NCBI GenBank assembly: GCA_022793335.1
Contig: JAAWCQ010000004.1
Coordinates: forward strand, 62,001-126,000
Origin: Clostridia bacterium
GTDB taxonomy: Bacteria > Bacillota > Clostridia > Christensenellales > UBA1242
DNA: 64,000 nucleotides
Direction of reading: 5' to 3'
Shown here: positions 1 to 7,867 of the stretch, one piece after another
Layout of the letters: every line of letters begins with the position of its first letter
How positions within the stretch are numbered: the first letter of the stretch is position 1
Position numbers and translations under genes: made by a program
The notes under the pieces: model-generated
Database searches by the model: none
What the model saw: the letters and a program-made list of their open reading frames with translations, nothing else
Told to the model about the DNA's origin: nothing

Positions 1-1250
1 TAACTGACGCCATTGACAACTCACTTTCAAAACTTAATGATGCTTTTTCAAGTGAAAGATTTTCAGAGCTTTACATTGAAAGACAGGGTGGAAACAAGAT
101 TTATCTTCTCGCTTCAAGTGACGCTTATGAAATGAACAAAGCTTTCTATTATGTTGAGAATGGAAAAGGCTTGTCTTTCACTGCTGCACAAGTTTCTGAC
201 ACTCTTACTCCTGAGGTATATGTAAATTCAAGTGATTTAAAGTCAGTTAAAGCAGATTATGACTATGAGTCAAGTGCTTATGGAATTACTATCACATTCA
301 CAAGCAAAGGCTATGAAAAACTTAAAAATTTAAAAAAGGTTGCTTCAGAAACAACAAACAGCACAGTTTATGCCTATCTTGGAGAAATGACAGGCAAAAA
401 TCTTTTGGCTGAAATAAAGACAAGCAGTATTAAAAATGATACTCTTTTCATCACTGCTTCTTCAAATGGAAGTTATAAAACAACTACAGCAGAAGAGGTG
501 AGAGAGCTTGCTTACAGCATTACTGGTGGAATGCTTGATGTTGAGCTTAATCTTATTGAAGTAAGCACTATAAGTGCCGTTCTTGGCAAAAACACAAACC
601 TTTACATTGGAATTTGTCTTATTATTACAGCAGTTTTAGTCCTTGCATTCTTGTGCTTTAGATATGGCGAGCTTGGACTTGTAGGCGGACTTGCTTTATC
701 TTGGTATGCAGTGCTTTTTGCCTTCTTAATGCAGGCAATTCCATTCATTACAATGAATTTGGCAGGCGTAATTGGCACTGTTGTTGCATTCCTTTTTGCA
801 AGCTTTGCAGTATCCTTCGTTTTCGAAAAAATTAAAGAAGAATATGCGATAGGAAAGAAAATTCATCTTTCATGCAAAGGTGGATTTAAAAAAGCGTTAT
901 GGCCAATTGTAGACTCTCACGCTGTTGTAGGACTTATTGCACTGTTTATATGGGTGATTGCACCTGCTTCTATGAAATGCTTTGGTATAACACTTATCAT
1001 AGGTGACCTTCTTTCATTGTTCACTTCTCTTGCACTGCTTAGAGGGTTTGTAAAGAATTATCTTTCTATAAACAGCACAAAACCAAAGAGACTTCGTCTT
1101 TACAGAGATGCAAACATTAAAGAAATCAGAGAAGAGGTTGCTTTAGCTACAGCTGAAGGCAATATGACTTCAGAAACAGAAACTGAGGTTGAAATTATAC
1201 CTGAAGGGGAAGAAAACTTACCTGTAAAAGAGGAGGTAAGCAATGACTAA
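1..1250 (+). CDS. secD: Protein translocase subunit SecD, 5'-truncated by window edge
   Basis: SecD works with SecF in the cytoplasmic membrane to help pull secreted proteins through SecYEG. The reading frame is open from base 3 with no start in view, so the N-terminus lies outside the window; an internal ATG at 132 is not the start. The visible part has the end of the periplasmic P1 region, then six membrane segments and the conserved FEKIKEE motif. The usual GMAVDANV stretch before that motif is LFASFAVS here, so the conserved membrane aspartate is replaced by Phe (codon 804-806). The gene overlaps secF by 8 bp, so the two are translationally coupled. Family assignment is secure; retention of proton coupling is doubtful. 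Confidence 0.95.
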   Translation, partial: TDAIDNSLSKLNDAFSSERFSELYIERQGGNKIYLLASSDAYEMNKAFYYVENGKGLSFTAAQVSDTLTPEVYVNSSDLKSVKADYDYESSAYGITITFTSKGYEKLKNLKKVASETTNSTVYAYLGEMTGKNLLAEIKTSSIKNDTLFITASSNGSYKTTTAEEVRELAYSITGGMLDVELNLIEVSTISAVLGKNTNLYIGICLIITAVLVLAFLCFRYGELGLVGGLALSWYAVLFAFLMQAIPFITMNLAGVIGTVVAFLFASFAVSFVFEKIKEEYAIGKKIHLSCKGGFKKALWPIVDSHAVVGLIALFIWVIAPASMKCFGITLIIGDLLSLFTSLALLRGFVKNYLSINSTKPKRLRLYRDANIKEIREEVALATAEGNMTSETETEVEIIPEGEENLPVKEEVSND

Positions 1251-2280
1251 CAATAAACTTTCATTTGAACAAAAACTTGAAAAAAAAGCTGCTGGTTGCA
1301 AAATGCAAATAAGCAAAAACTTTCTTTATTATATGATTGCACCACTTGCAATATTGCTTGTTGCTATCGTTTTAATTTGCACAGTAGGATTTAATCTTGG
1401 CACAGATTTCACTGGCGGAAGCACTTTTAAACTTTATGTAAATAATAATGGCATTCTTGAAAACGCTGCTCAGTATGATCTAAATGATAAAGAAGATTAT
1501 GATGAAGTGCATGAAAAAATTAAAACTATTTTAGACAAAAATGGAATTAAGATCGTTTCATATCGCACATCAAGCATGGACATTGCTGATTTTAAACTTT
1601 TAAATGGTCAAGCTGTTGAGGTTGTTTATAGAAATAAAACAACAGCCGAAGAAATTGAAAATGAAAATAATTCAATTCGCGGTCAACTTTTGACAGAATT
1701 TAATTATGGTGAATATGAAAACGCGATTTCAACAATAGATGCAAGAGTAGGGCATGAAGCCTTCAATTATTCTATGGAAATTATGGCGGCAATCTTAGTT
1801 GGACTTGCTTTAGTAATTATTTATATGCTTTTAAGAAAATATCGTGGAGCAACCATAATGATGATTATGCAAACAGCCTTGGATATTCTTCTTGTGCTTG
1901 CAATGCTTTTAATTTGCAGACCTGTTATTAACTTAAGCATTGGCATTGCATTCTTGACTGCCTTTGTGCTTTCAGTTTTAAATGCTTTTGCCTTCTTAAA
2001 TAAGACTAAAACTGGCTTTAAAACTGGAAAGTTTGAAAACATGAAAAACAATGAAATCGCAGACCTTACAGTAAAAGAATTGTTTGTAAAGCGCACTTTA
2101 ATGTATGTACTTTTTGCAGTAATTACAATCTTCTTCGTTGCATTAGCTGTGACTGGAGTAAGAGAAATTGCATTGTCAATCTTGATTGTGCTTGCAGTGA
2201 CATTCTATACTTCAAACTTCGTTATGCCTGCACTTTGGTCAACTGTTTTCAAACAAAAGAAATTGGATAAAAGACCTTAA
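1243..2280 (+). CDS. secF: Protein translocase subunit SecF
   Basis: This is the membrane partner of SecD in the SecDF export-assisting complex, encoded separately rather than fused as in Bacillus. The N-terminal membrane helix is followed by the family motif GTDFTGG (residues 53-59), a periplasmic domain, and five further helices. The conserved SINDTIVVFDRI-type stretch reads SVLNAFAFLNKT here: Asn247 and Asn253 stand where the family has Asp. The start overlaps the secD stop (ATGACTAA), with GAGGAGG just upstream. The length of 345 residues is normal for the family. A strong intrinsic terminator follows directly, ending the secDF transcript. Sure of family, unsure of energetics. Confidence 0.95.
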   Translation: MTNNKLSFEQKLEKKAAGCKMQISKNFLYYMIAPLAILLVAIVLICTVGFNLGTDFTGGSTFKLYVNNNGILENAAQYDLNDKEDYDEVHEKIKTILDKNGIKIVSYRTSSMDIADFKLLNGQAVEVVYRNKTTAEEIENENNSIRGQLLTEFNYGEYENAISTIDARVGHEAFNYSMEIMAAILVGLALVIIYMLLRKYRGATIMMIMQTALDILLVLAMLLICRPVINLSIGIAFLTAFVLSVLNAFAFLNKTKTGFKTGKFENMKNNEIADLTVKELFVKRTLMYVLFAVITIFFVALAVTGVREIALSILIVLAVTFYTSNFVMPALWSTVFKQKKLDKRP

Positions 2281-2288
2281 ATATTAAG

Positions 2289-2313
2289 CGTCACACAATG
2301 TGTGGCGTTTTTT
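2289..2313 (+). terminator. Intrinsic terminator after secF
   Basis: CGTCACAC and TGTGTGGCG form an 8-bp stem with a 3-nt loop, followed directly by six T residues. Confidence 0.85.
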
Positions 2314-2419
2314 ATTGTTAAACTATTTTCGTAGAGTAAAGTTGTTTTCTATTGAATATGTTTTCTAAATAATTATATATTTATTTATAAATATTTGAAT
2401 TAAAAATAAGTAAAAATGC

Positions 2420-2448
2420 TTGACAATACTGCTGAAATTTGATATACT
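2420..2448 (+). promoter_or_regulatory. rpsB-tsf promoter
   Basis: TTGACA (2420-2425) and TATACT (2443-2448) are separated by 17 bp. The predicted start near 2455 leaves a leader of about 165 nt before rpsB. Confidence 0.85.
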
Positions 2449-2505
2449 CGCTAAGTCATTGGACAATAAGCACTTTATGTATATTCAGTTGCAGTTGCCT
2501 AAAAT

Positions 2506-2573
2506 ATCTTGACTGGTCGCATAAGCAAAATTTGGTCAAGATTAAAAGATTTATCTTGAGGTCGCAATTTGGA
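2506..2573 (+). promoter_or_regulatory. Structured rpsB leader with two competing hairpins
   Basis: ATCTTGAC (2506-2513) pairs perfectly with GTCAAGAT (2535-2542). The central TCAAGAT (2536-2542) can instead pair with a second ATCTTGA at 2553-2559. The two outer segments belong to an imperfect direct repeat: ATCTTGA, GGTCGC and AATTTGG occur in that order twice. The hairpins are mutually exclusive. By analogy with other ribosomal protein operons this could be an autoregulatory S2 leader, but I do not recognise it as a named family. Confidence 0.6.
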
Positions 2574-2620
2574 GCTAGAAAACATTGAGGAAGGACAAAA
2601 ACAAAAGGAGGAAAATATTT

Positions 2621-3520
2621 ATGTCAGTTATTTCAATGAAACAACTACTTGAAGCTGGTGTTCACTTTGGTCACCAGACTAGAAAGTGGAACCCTAAGAT
2701 GAAAAAATTCATCTTTACTGCAAGAAATGATATTCATATCATCAATCTTGAAAAAACTTCTGAGCAGGTGGATAAAGCATACTCATTTGTAAGAGATGTT
2801 GCTGCTTCTGGAAAGAAAATTCTTTTCGTAGGAACAAAAAAACAAGCTCAAGAAGCTGTTAAGGAAGAAGCTGAAAGATGCGGAATGTATTTTATCAATA
2901 CTCGCTGGCTTGGCGGTTGCCTTACAAACTTTAAGACTATTAAATCAAGAATAGAAAGACTTAATAGACTCAATCAAATGGAAAAGGTTGGAGAATTTGA
3001 CCTTTTACCTAAGAAAGAAGTTACTCTTTTGAAAGCTGAAAGAGACAAACTTGAGAAAAACCTTGGTGGAATTAAAGAAATGAGAGAACTCCCAGGTGCT
3101 GTTGTAGTCGTTGACCCTAATTGCGAACACATTTGCGTAAACGAATGCAAACTTCTTGACATTCCAGTTGTTGGACTTGTTGACACAAACGGCAATCCAG
3201 ATGGCGTAAGCTATATTATCCCTGGAAATGATGACGCTATCCGTTCAGTAAAACTCATCATCGCTGCACTTGCAGATGCTGTAATTGAAGCTAAAGAAGG
3301 CGTTTCAATGCAGAAAGAAGAGAGCGAAGAAGAGGATATTGACCTTGAAAAAGCTCTTACAGAAATCAAACCAAACATCGAAATCGCTGAAGGCGTTGAA
3401 GAGCGTCAAAAGAAACCAGCTAAAAAAAGACCTTTAAAGAAAAAGGTTGAGCCAAAGAAAGAAGGCGAAGCTGAAGTTCAAGATAAAAACGAAACTAAAT
3501 CTGAAAGTGAAGGAGAGTAA
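2621..3520 (+). CDS. rpsB: 30S ribosomal protein S2
   Basis: S2 binds late to the head-body junction of the small subunit and helps recruit S1 or the mRNA. The chosen ATG follows AAAGGAGG with correct spacing and gives the family start [19 protein letters not shown]; an in-frame TTG 36 nt upstream has no ribosome site. At 299 residues it is about 55 longer than typical S2 proteins (roughly 240-250). The excess is a charged, low-complexity tail: an acidic stretch ([11 protein letters not shown]) followed by lysine-rich repeats ([12 protein letters not shown]) and an acidic end. The core is canonical. It is co-transcribed with tsf, whose start lies 2 bp after the rpsB stop. Confidence 0.97.
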   Translation: MSVISMKQLLEAGVHFGHQTRKWNPKMKKFIFTARNDIHIINLEKTSEQVDKAYSFVRDVAASGKKILFVGTKKQAQEAVKEEAERCGMYFINTRWLGGCLTNFKTIKSRIERLNRLNQMEKVGEFDLLPKKEVTLLKAERDKLEKNLGGIKEMRELPGAVVVVDPNCEHICVNECKLLDIPVVGLVDTNGNPDGVSYIIPGNDDAIRSVKLIIAALADAVIEAKEGVSMQKEESEEEDIDLEKALTEIKPNIEIAEGVEERQKKPAKKRPLKKKVEPKKEGEAEVQDKNETKSESEGE

Positions 3521-3522
3521 TT

Positions 3523-4176
3523 ATGAATTTTACAGCTAAAGATGTTGCTGAACTTAGAGCAAAAACAAACGCTGGTATGATGGATTGCAAAAAAGCTCTT
3601 GTAGAATGCGACGGAGATTTTGATAAGGCTATTACATGGCTTAGAGAAAAAGGAATTGCTGCTGCAAGCAAAAAGCAATCAAGAATTGCTTCAGAAGGTA
3701 TTGTAACTTCTTATATTCACATGGGCGGAAAGATTGGTGTTCTTGTAGAAATCAACTGCGAAACAGACTTTGTTGCCAAGACTGATGCATTCCAAGAAAT
3801 TGGACATGATGTGGCTCTTCAAATCGCTGCTGCTGCTCCAAAATATGTAACTATTGAAGAAGTGCCTGCAGAAGAACTTGAAAAAGAGAAAGATATTCTC
3901 AAAAATCAAGCTCTTAATGAAGGAAAACCTGCTGCAATCGTTGACAAAATGGTTGAAGGAAGAGTTAAAAAATTCTATCAAGAAGTTTGCCTTCTTGAAC
4001 AATCTTTTGTAAAAGACCCAAATCTTACAATTAAAGATTATATCAATGAAAAAATTCTTCAAATTGGAGAAAAAATTTCAATCAGAAGATTTGCTAGATT
4101 TGAGATGGGTGAAGGCTTGGAAAAACGCCAAGACAACCTTGCAGAAGAAGTTGAAAAACAAATGAAAGGAAACTAA
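3523..4176 (+). CDS. tsf: Elongation factor Ts
   Basis: EF-Ts is the nucleotide exchange factor that regenerates EF-Tu-GTP during elongation. The N-terminal UBA-like region ([18 protein letters not shown]) and the [10 protein letters not shown] signature are both present. At 217 residues it is the short form that lacks the duplicated C-terminal subdomain of the E. coli protein, which is common in Bacillota. A GGAGAG ribosome site lies inside the end of rpsB, 2 bp upstream. A terminator follows immediately. In most Bacillota pyrH comes next; it is absent here. Confidence 0.96.
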   Translation: MNFTAKDVAELRAKTNAGMMDCKKALVECDGDFDKAITWLREKGIAAASKKQSRIASEGIVTSYIHMGGKIGVLVEINCETDFVAKTDAFQEIGHDVALQIAAAAPKYVTIEEVPAEELEKEKDILKNQALNEGKPAAIVDKMVEGRVKKFYQEVCLLEQSFVKDPNLTIKDYINEKILQIGEKISIRRFARFEMGEGLEKRQDNLAEEVEKQMKGN

Positions 4177-4182
4177 AATAAA

Positions 4183-4207
4183 GGTGCTGAATTAAGCACC
4201 TTTTTTT
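4183..4207 (+). terminator. Intrinsic terminator after tsf
   Basis: GGTGCT (4183-4188) pairs with AGCACC (4195-4200), followed by seven T residues. Confidence 0.85.
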
Positions 4208-4295
4208 ATTTAAATATTTTTACTAGACAATTATTCTTCTTTTGTGCCATTTTTCAATTCTTTGGCATAATTTTATATATACCTTATAAAAACAT

Positions 4296-4324
4296 TTGCA
4301 AAAAAAAGTAATTTATAGTAAAAT
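4296..4324 (+). promoter_or_regulatory. frr-uppS-cdsA promoter
   Basis: TTGCAA (4296-4301), 17-bp spacer, TAAAAT (4319-4324). The predicted start near 4331 leaves a very short leader of about 16 nt that still contains the AAGGAG ribosome site. Confidence 0.75.
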
Positions 4325-4346
4325 ATCTTCAAGGAGATTTTTATTT

Positions 4347-4913
4347 ATGAACGAAATGGTTGAAGAGATTATTCTTACTTGTCAAGATGATATTAAAAAG
4401 GCAATAAATCACCAATTAAGTGAATATTTGGTTGTAAGAGCTGGAAGAGCAAATCCGCATATCTTAGACAAAATCATGATAGATTATTATGGAGTGCCAA
4501 CACCAATAAAGAATATGGCAAGTATATCAGTGCCAGAAGCAAGAATTCTTGCAATTTCTGTTTGGGATCAAAGTCAAGTAAAAAACATTGTAAAAGCTAT
4601 TGCAGCTGCTGACCTTGGTGTAAATCCAAATGAAGATGGAAAAACAATAAGACTTATTTTCCCTATGCTGACTGAAGAGAGGCGTAAAGAAATTGTCAAA
4701 AACATCAAAAAGATTGCAGAAGAGACTAAGATTGTAGTCAGAAACGCAAGAAGAGATGCAATGGATATGATCAAAGACCTTGAAAAAGAAGGGCAAATTT
4801 CTGAAGATGAAAAAGCAAGATATGAAGATGACATTCAAAAACTTGTTGACGAAGGTTGTCAAGAAGTAGAAGAGAATTTCAAAGTTAAAGAAAAAGAGAT
4901 TATGGAAGTATAA
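4347..4913 (+). CDS. frr: Ribosome recycling factor
   Basis: RRF splits the post-termination ribosome together with EF-G. The ATG at 4347 follows AAGGAG by 10 nt; the frame is open further upstream but that stretch covers the promoter. The 188-residue product has the RRF helical bundle motifs, including RAGRANPHILDKI near the start and the central ERRKEIVKNIKKIAEE helix. Its own promoter separates it from rpsB-tsf, and pyrH, which normally sits between tsf and frr, is missing. uppS and cdsA follow at short spacing, so translation and envelope lipid genes share this transcript. Confidence 0.97.
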   Translation: MNEMVEEIILTCQDDIKKAINHQLSEYLVVRAGRANPHILDKIMIDYYGVPTPIKNMASISVPEARILAISVWDQSQVKNIVKAIAAADLGVNPNEDGKTIRLIFPMLTEERRKEIVKNIKKIAEETKIVVRNARRDAMDMIKDLEKEGQISEDEKARYEDDIQKLVDEGCQEVEENFKVKEKEIMEV

Positions 4914-4943
4914 TCTTTGAGGCAGATTAAAAAAGGAAACATT

Positions 4944-5642
4944 ATGACTTATCAATTCAAAAAATTGCCAACACATATTGCAATAATCATGGACGGAAAT
5001 GGCAGATGGGCAACAAGAAGAGGCTTGCCAAGAAATGCCGGACATAAAGAGGGCGTGATAGCCATTGAAAGAACGATTGATGCTTGTCTGAAATTTGGTA
5101 TTAAATATTGCACATTTTTTGCTTTCTCAACTGAAAATTGGAAGAGAAGCCAAAAAGAAATTGACGGTATTTTTGAGCTTTTAAGAGAATATATCAAAAA
5201 TAATGACAACATTTTTTTGAAAAAAAATATTAAACTTGACTATATTGGAGTGCTTGATCCATTTCCAGAAGACCTGAAAGAAGCACTTTTAAATATTAAA
5301 AGAAAAACAGAAAATTCAGATAAGTTGACTGTCACATTTGCGCTTAACTATGGTGGTCGTGATGACCTTGTTCGAGCAGTTAATAAACTTATTGAAAATG
5401 GTTATAATAAAATAACCGAAGGGCAGTTGCTTTCAAGCCTTGATACAAAAGACATTCCAGAGCCAGACTTTGTAATCAGAACAAGTGGCGAACAAAGAAT
5501 ATCAAATTTTATGCTGTATCAAATGGCTTATAGTGAGCTTTATTTTCCAAAAGCATACTGGCCAAGTTTTAACGAAAAACATTTATTCAAAGCACTTAAA
5601 GTATTTGAAAAAAGAAAAAGACGATTTGGGGGTGTAAGTTGA
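4944..5642 (+). CDS. uppS: Undecaprenyl diphosphate synthase
   Basis: This cis-prenyltransferase extends farnesyl diphosphate with isopentenyl diphosphate to make the C55 carrier used in peptidoglycan synthesis. The signature IAIIMDGNGRWA has catalytic Asp17, and the C-terminal RTSGEQRISNF motif is present. The ATG at 4944 follows AAAAGGAAAC and gives 232 residues, normal for the family; an upstream in-frame TTG at 4917 would add nine unsupported residues. The end overlaps the cdsA start. The substrate supply gene dxr, usually two genes downstream, is not in this cluster. Confidence 0.96.
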   Translation: MTYQFKKLPTHIAIIMDGNGRWATRRGLPRNAGHKEGVIAIERTIDACLKFGIKYCTFFAFSTENWKRSQKEIDGIFELLREYIKNNDNIFLKKNIKLDYIGVLDPFPEDLKEALLNIKRKTENSDKLTVTFALNYGGRDDLVRAVNKLIENGYNKITEGQLLSSLDTKDIPEPDFVIRTSGEQRISNFMLYQMAYSELYFPKAYWPSFNEKHLFKALKVFEKRKRRFGGVS

Positions 5643-6607
5643 AAACCAGACTACTTTCGTCAATTGCGTTTGTTTTAATTCTCGCAGTTGCGTTTGTTTT
5701 AAAATTTTATGTAAGCAATTATTTTTTTGATGTAATTATTCTTCTTATCGGTTTAATTGCAAGCTATGAAGTTTCAAGATTATTTTCAAAAATGGGAAGA
5801 TATAACGATAAAGTTATGTCAATGATTTTTCCATGTTCATTGATGCTTGTTTTACTTTTAGGTGTTGCAAATGATGCAGAAATTGGAATTGCTTATACTT
5901 TTGTTATTGCAGTTGCGCTTCTTTTAATATGCGCGCTTATTACCTTTGTTTTTCCATTTATTACTTACAGAAAAACACAAACTGAAATTAAAGCAAGAAA
6001 GATTGCAAATACAAATGTTGCAAAATATGCCTTCAATAAAGCATTAAATACAACAATAATCTTCATTTATCCAGCTCTTTTGATTGGATTTTTGACACTT
6101 ATAAACCACTTTGAAGATATGACAATATCATTTGGTGGACTAGCTGATAAAGGGGGATATATAGGCTTATTCGTGCTTTTATTCACCTTCTTAGTGCCTA
6201 TCTTTACAGACACCTTTGCTTATCTTATGGGCGGTCTTTTCGGCGGCAAAAAACTTGTTCCAAGTATCAGTCCAAACAAAACTATAGCTGGAGCAATTGG
6301 CGGCTTTTTATGGTGCATTTTGCTTTCTGTGGCAACCTTCTTTATCTTCAACGCATTTCCTTACATGGCAGAATTATTTGCTTCAACTGGCATAACAGTT
6401 TGGAAAATAGCTATTATCTCAGCTGTAGGAGCAATTGTTGGTCAAGTAGGAGACTTGTTTGAAAGTTATTTAAAGAGACAAGCTGGTGTTAAAGATTCAG
6501 GCAAAATAATGCCAGGGCATGGTGGAATGCTTGACAGATTTGACTCTCATGTATTTGTTGCACCAATTATTTTCGTTGCTTTCTGTATAATTTTTGCTCT
6601 ATTATAA
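5639..6607 (+). CDS. cdsA: Phosphatidate cytidylyltransferase
   Basis: CdsA makes CDP-diacylglycerol from phosphatidic acid and CTP, the branch point of phospholipid synthesis. The protein is an integral membrane protein of 322 residues, rather long for the family because of an extended loop around residues 110-145. It ends with the CdsA signature KDSGKIMPGHGGMLDRFDS near residue 283. The start is TTG at 5639, overlapping the uppS stop (TTGA) and preceded by GGGGGTG at good distance. In related genomes dxr follows cdsA; here rseP comes next after about 110 bp. Confidence 0.95.
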   Translation: MKTRLLSSIAFVLILAVAFVLKFYVSNYFFDVIILLIGLIASYEVSRLFSKMGRYNDKVMSMIFPCSLMLVLLLGVANDAEIGIAYTFVIAVALLLICALITFVFPFITYRKTQTEIKARKIANTNVAKYAFNKALNTTIIFIYPALLIGFLTLINHFEDMTISFGGLADKGGYIGLFVLLFTFLVPIFTDTFAYLMGGLFGGKKLVPSISPNKTIAGAIGGFLWCILLSVATFFIFNAFPYMAELFASTGITVWKIAIISAVGAIVGQVGDLFESYLKRQAGVKDSGKIMPGHGGMLDRFDSHVFVAPIIFVAFCIIFALL

Positions 6608-6645
6608 TATAGTATAAATTATAAATGATAAATTTGTATAATCTT

Positions 6646-6673
6646 AAAAATTTATCGCAAAAAATAAATTTTT
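6646..6673 (+). terminator. AT-rich hairpin after cdsA, weak terminator candidate
   Basis: AAAAATTTAT (6646-6655) and ATAAATTTTT (6664-6673) form a perfect 10-bp, all-AT stem ending in five T residues. The stem is weak, so termination may be partial. Confidence 0.4.
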
Positions 6674-6718
6674 GCCTAAAAACTTAAGCTTTTAGATTTA
6701 TAATTTAAGAGAGGTTTA

Positions 6719-7858
6719 ATGTATATTCTTTATCTTCTTTTGGCACTTGTAATACTCTTATTGATGGTTTTAGTACATGAATTTGGGCATTACACAATTG
6801 GAAGAATGCTTGGTTTTAAAATAACAGAGTTTTCAGTAGGGTTTGGTAAAGCCCTCTTTTCTCGTAAGAACAAAAGGGGAGAAATTATCTCGCTTAGACT
6901 TTTTCCGCTTGGCGGATATTGCGCCTTTGCAGGTGAAGAAGAAACTGATGATAAAGATAAAGATGCTTTCACAAATCAAGCAGCATGGAAAAGAATTTTC
7001 GTGTTTTTAGCTGGCGTAATGTTTAATTTCGCATTTGCTGTTTTCACCTCATTCATTCTGCTTTGCACAGTAGGTTATGATATTCCACAGGTGCACAGCA
7101 TAGTAGATAAAAACAATATCATAAATGAATTTAAAATTGAAAACGCTTTGAGTGAGCCTTACAGTCCACTCGCTGAGCAACAATTGCAGCCTGGCGATGT
7201 CATAATTTCACTTGACGGAAAGAAAATTGATTTTGCTTATGGCTCAAATTACAGCGATATAGTAAACGAACGTATAAATTTGCTTACAAAAGAAAATTTT
7301 GATGAAATGGCTGTTATGGATGCAGTCGTAAAACGCGGCAATTCTTATGAAAACATTAAATTGAGCTTCTACAGGATTGAAGTGCAGGCTTTTGATGAAA
7401 ACAATCAAGCAATTGAGGGAAAAACAAACTATACTTTTGTATGGAATATAAATGCTAAAGCCTATGTTCATACTGTAGGTGAAGCTTTACAACGCGCCGT
7501 GCCTTTTGCAATCGGTCTGGCTTGGATTGTGCTTAAAAGTCTGTGGCTTTTGATTACCTTCCAATTACCTCTTTCTTCAATTGGAGGGCCAATCACAACT
7601 ATTACGACCATTGCGACCTATACACAACAAAGTGCAACCAATTTGCTTCTTCTTATTCCGCTTATATCGGCAAATCTTGCCATATTCAACTTGCTGCCAA
7701 TTCCAGCTCTTGATGGCGCTCATGTGCTGTTTACAACTATTGAAGCAATTCGCAAAAAGCCAATTAAGCGTGAAACTGAGAATATGATACACACTATTGG
7801 TTTGTTTATACTTTTTGGTGCAGTAATTTTGATTGACATTCTTCATTTTCTGTTATAA
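6719..7858 (+). CDS. rseP: Site-2 protease RseP/RasP
   Basis: This intramembrane zinc metalloprotease cleaves anti-sigma factors and leftover signal peptides within the membrane. The first helix carries the zinc site HEFGH (His20, Glu21, His24), a PDZ-like region lies around residues 150-190 (QLQPGDVIISLDG), and the C-terminal helix has NLLPIPALDGAH with the third zinc ligand. Four membrane segments are visible in 379 residues. A GAGAGG site precedes the ATG. The last 26 bp of the gene contain the promoter of the next gene: its -35 box is within the codons for the final isoleucine-aspartate-isoleucine, and the stop codon lies in the -10 box. Confidence 0.95.
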   Translation: MYILYLLLALVILLLMVLVHEFGHYTIGRMLGFKITEFSVGFGKALFSRKNKRGEIISLRLFPLGGYCAFAGEEETDDKDKDAFTNQAAWKRIFVFLAGVMFNFAFAVFTSFILLCTVGYDIPQVHSIVDKNNIINEFKIENALSEPYSPLAEQQLQPGDVIISLDGKKIDFAYGSNYSDIVNERINLLTKENFDEMAVMDAVVKRGNSYENIKLSFYRIEVQAFDENNQAIEGKTNYTFVWNINAKAYVHTVGEALQRAVPFAIGLAWIVLKSLWLLITFQLPLSSIGGPITTITTIATYTQQSATNLLLLIPLISANLAIFNLLPIPALDGAHVLFTTIEAIRKKPIKRETENMIHTIGLFILFGAVILIDILHFLL

Positions 7859-7861
7859 AAT
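7833..7861 (+). promoter_or_regulatory. Leaderless promoter of the polC-derived gene
   Basis: TTGACA (7833-7838), 17-bp spacer, TAAAAT (7856-7861), then only 6 nt before the ATG at 7868. Transcription should start on or next to the A of the ATG. No Shine-Dalgarno is present. Confidence 0.75.
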
Positions 7862-7867
7862 TAAACA

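Noticed and set aside
6637..6704. rseP promoter
   Set aside because: TATAAT boxes exist at 6637 and 6699, but neither has a recognisable -35 element; in this AT content they may be chance.
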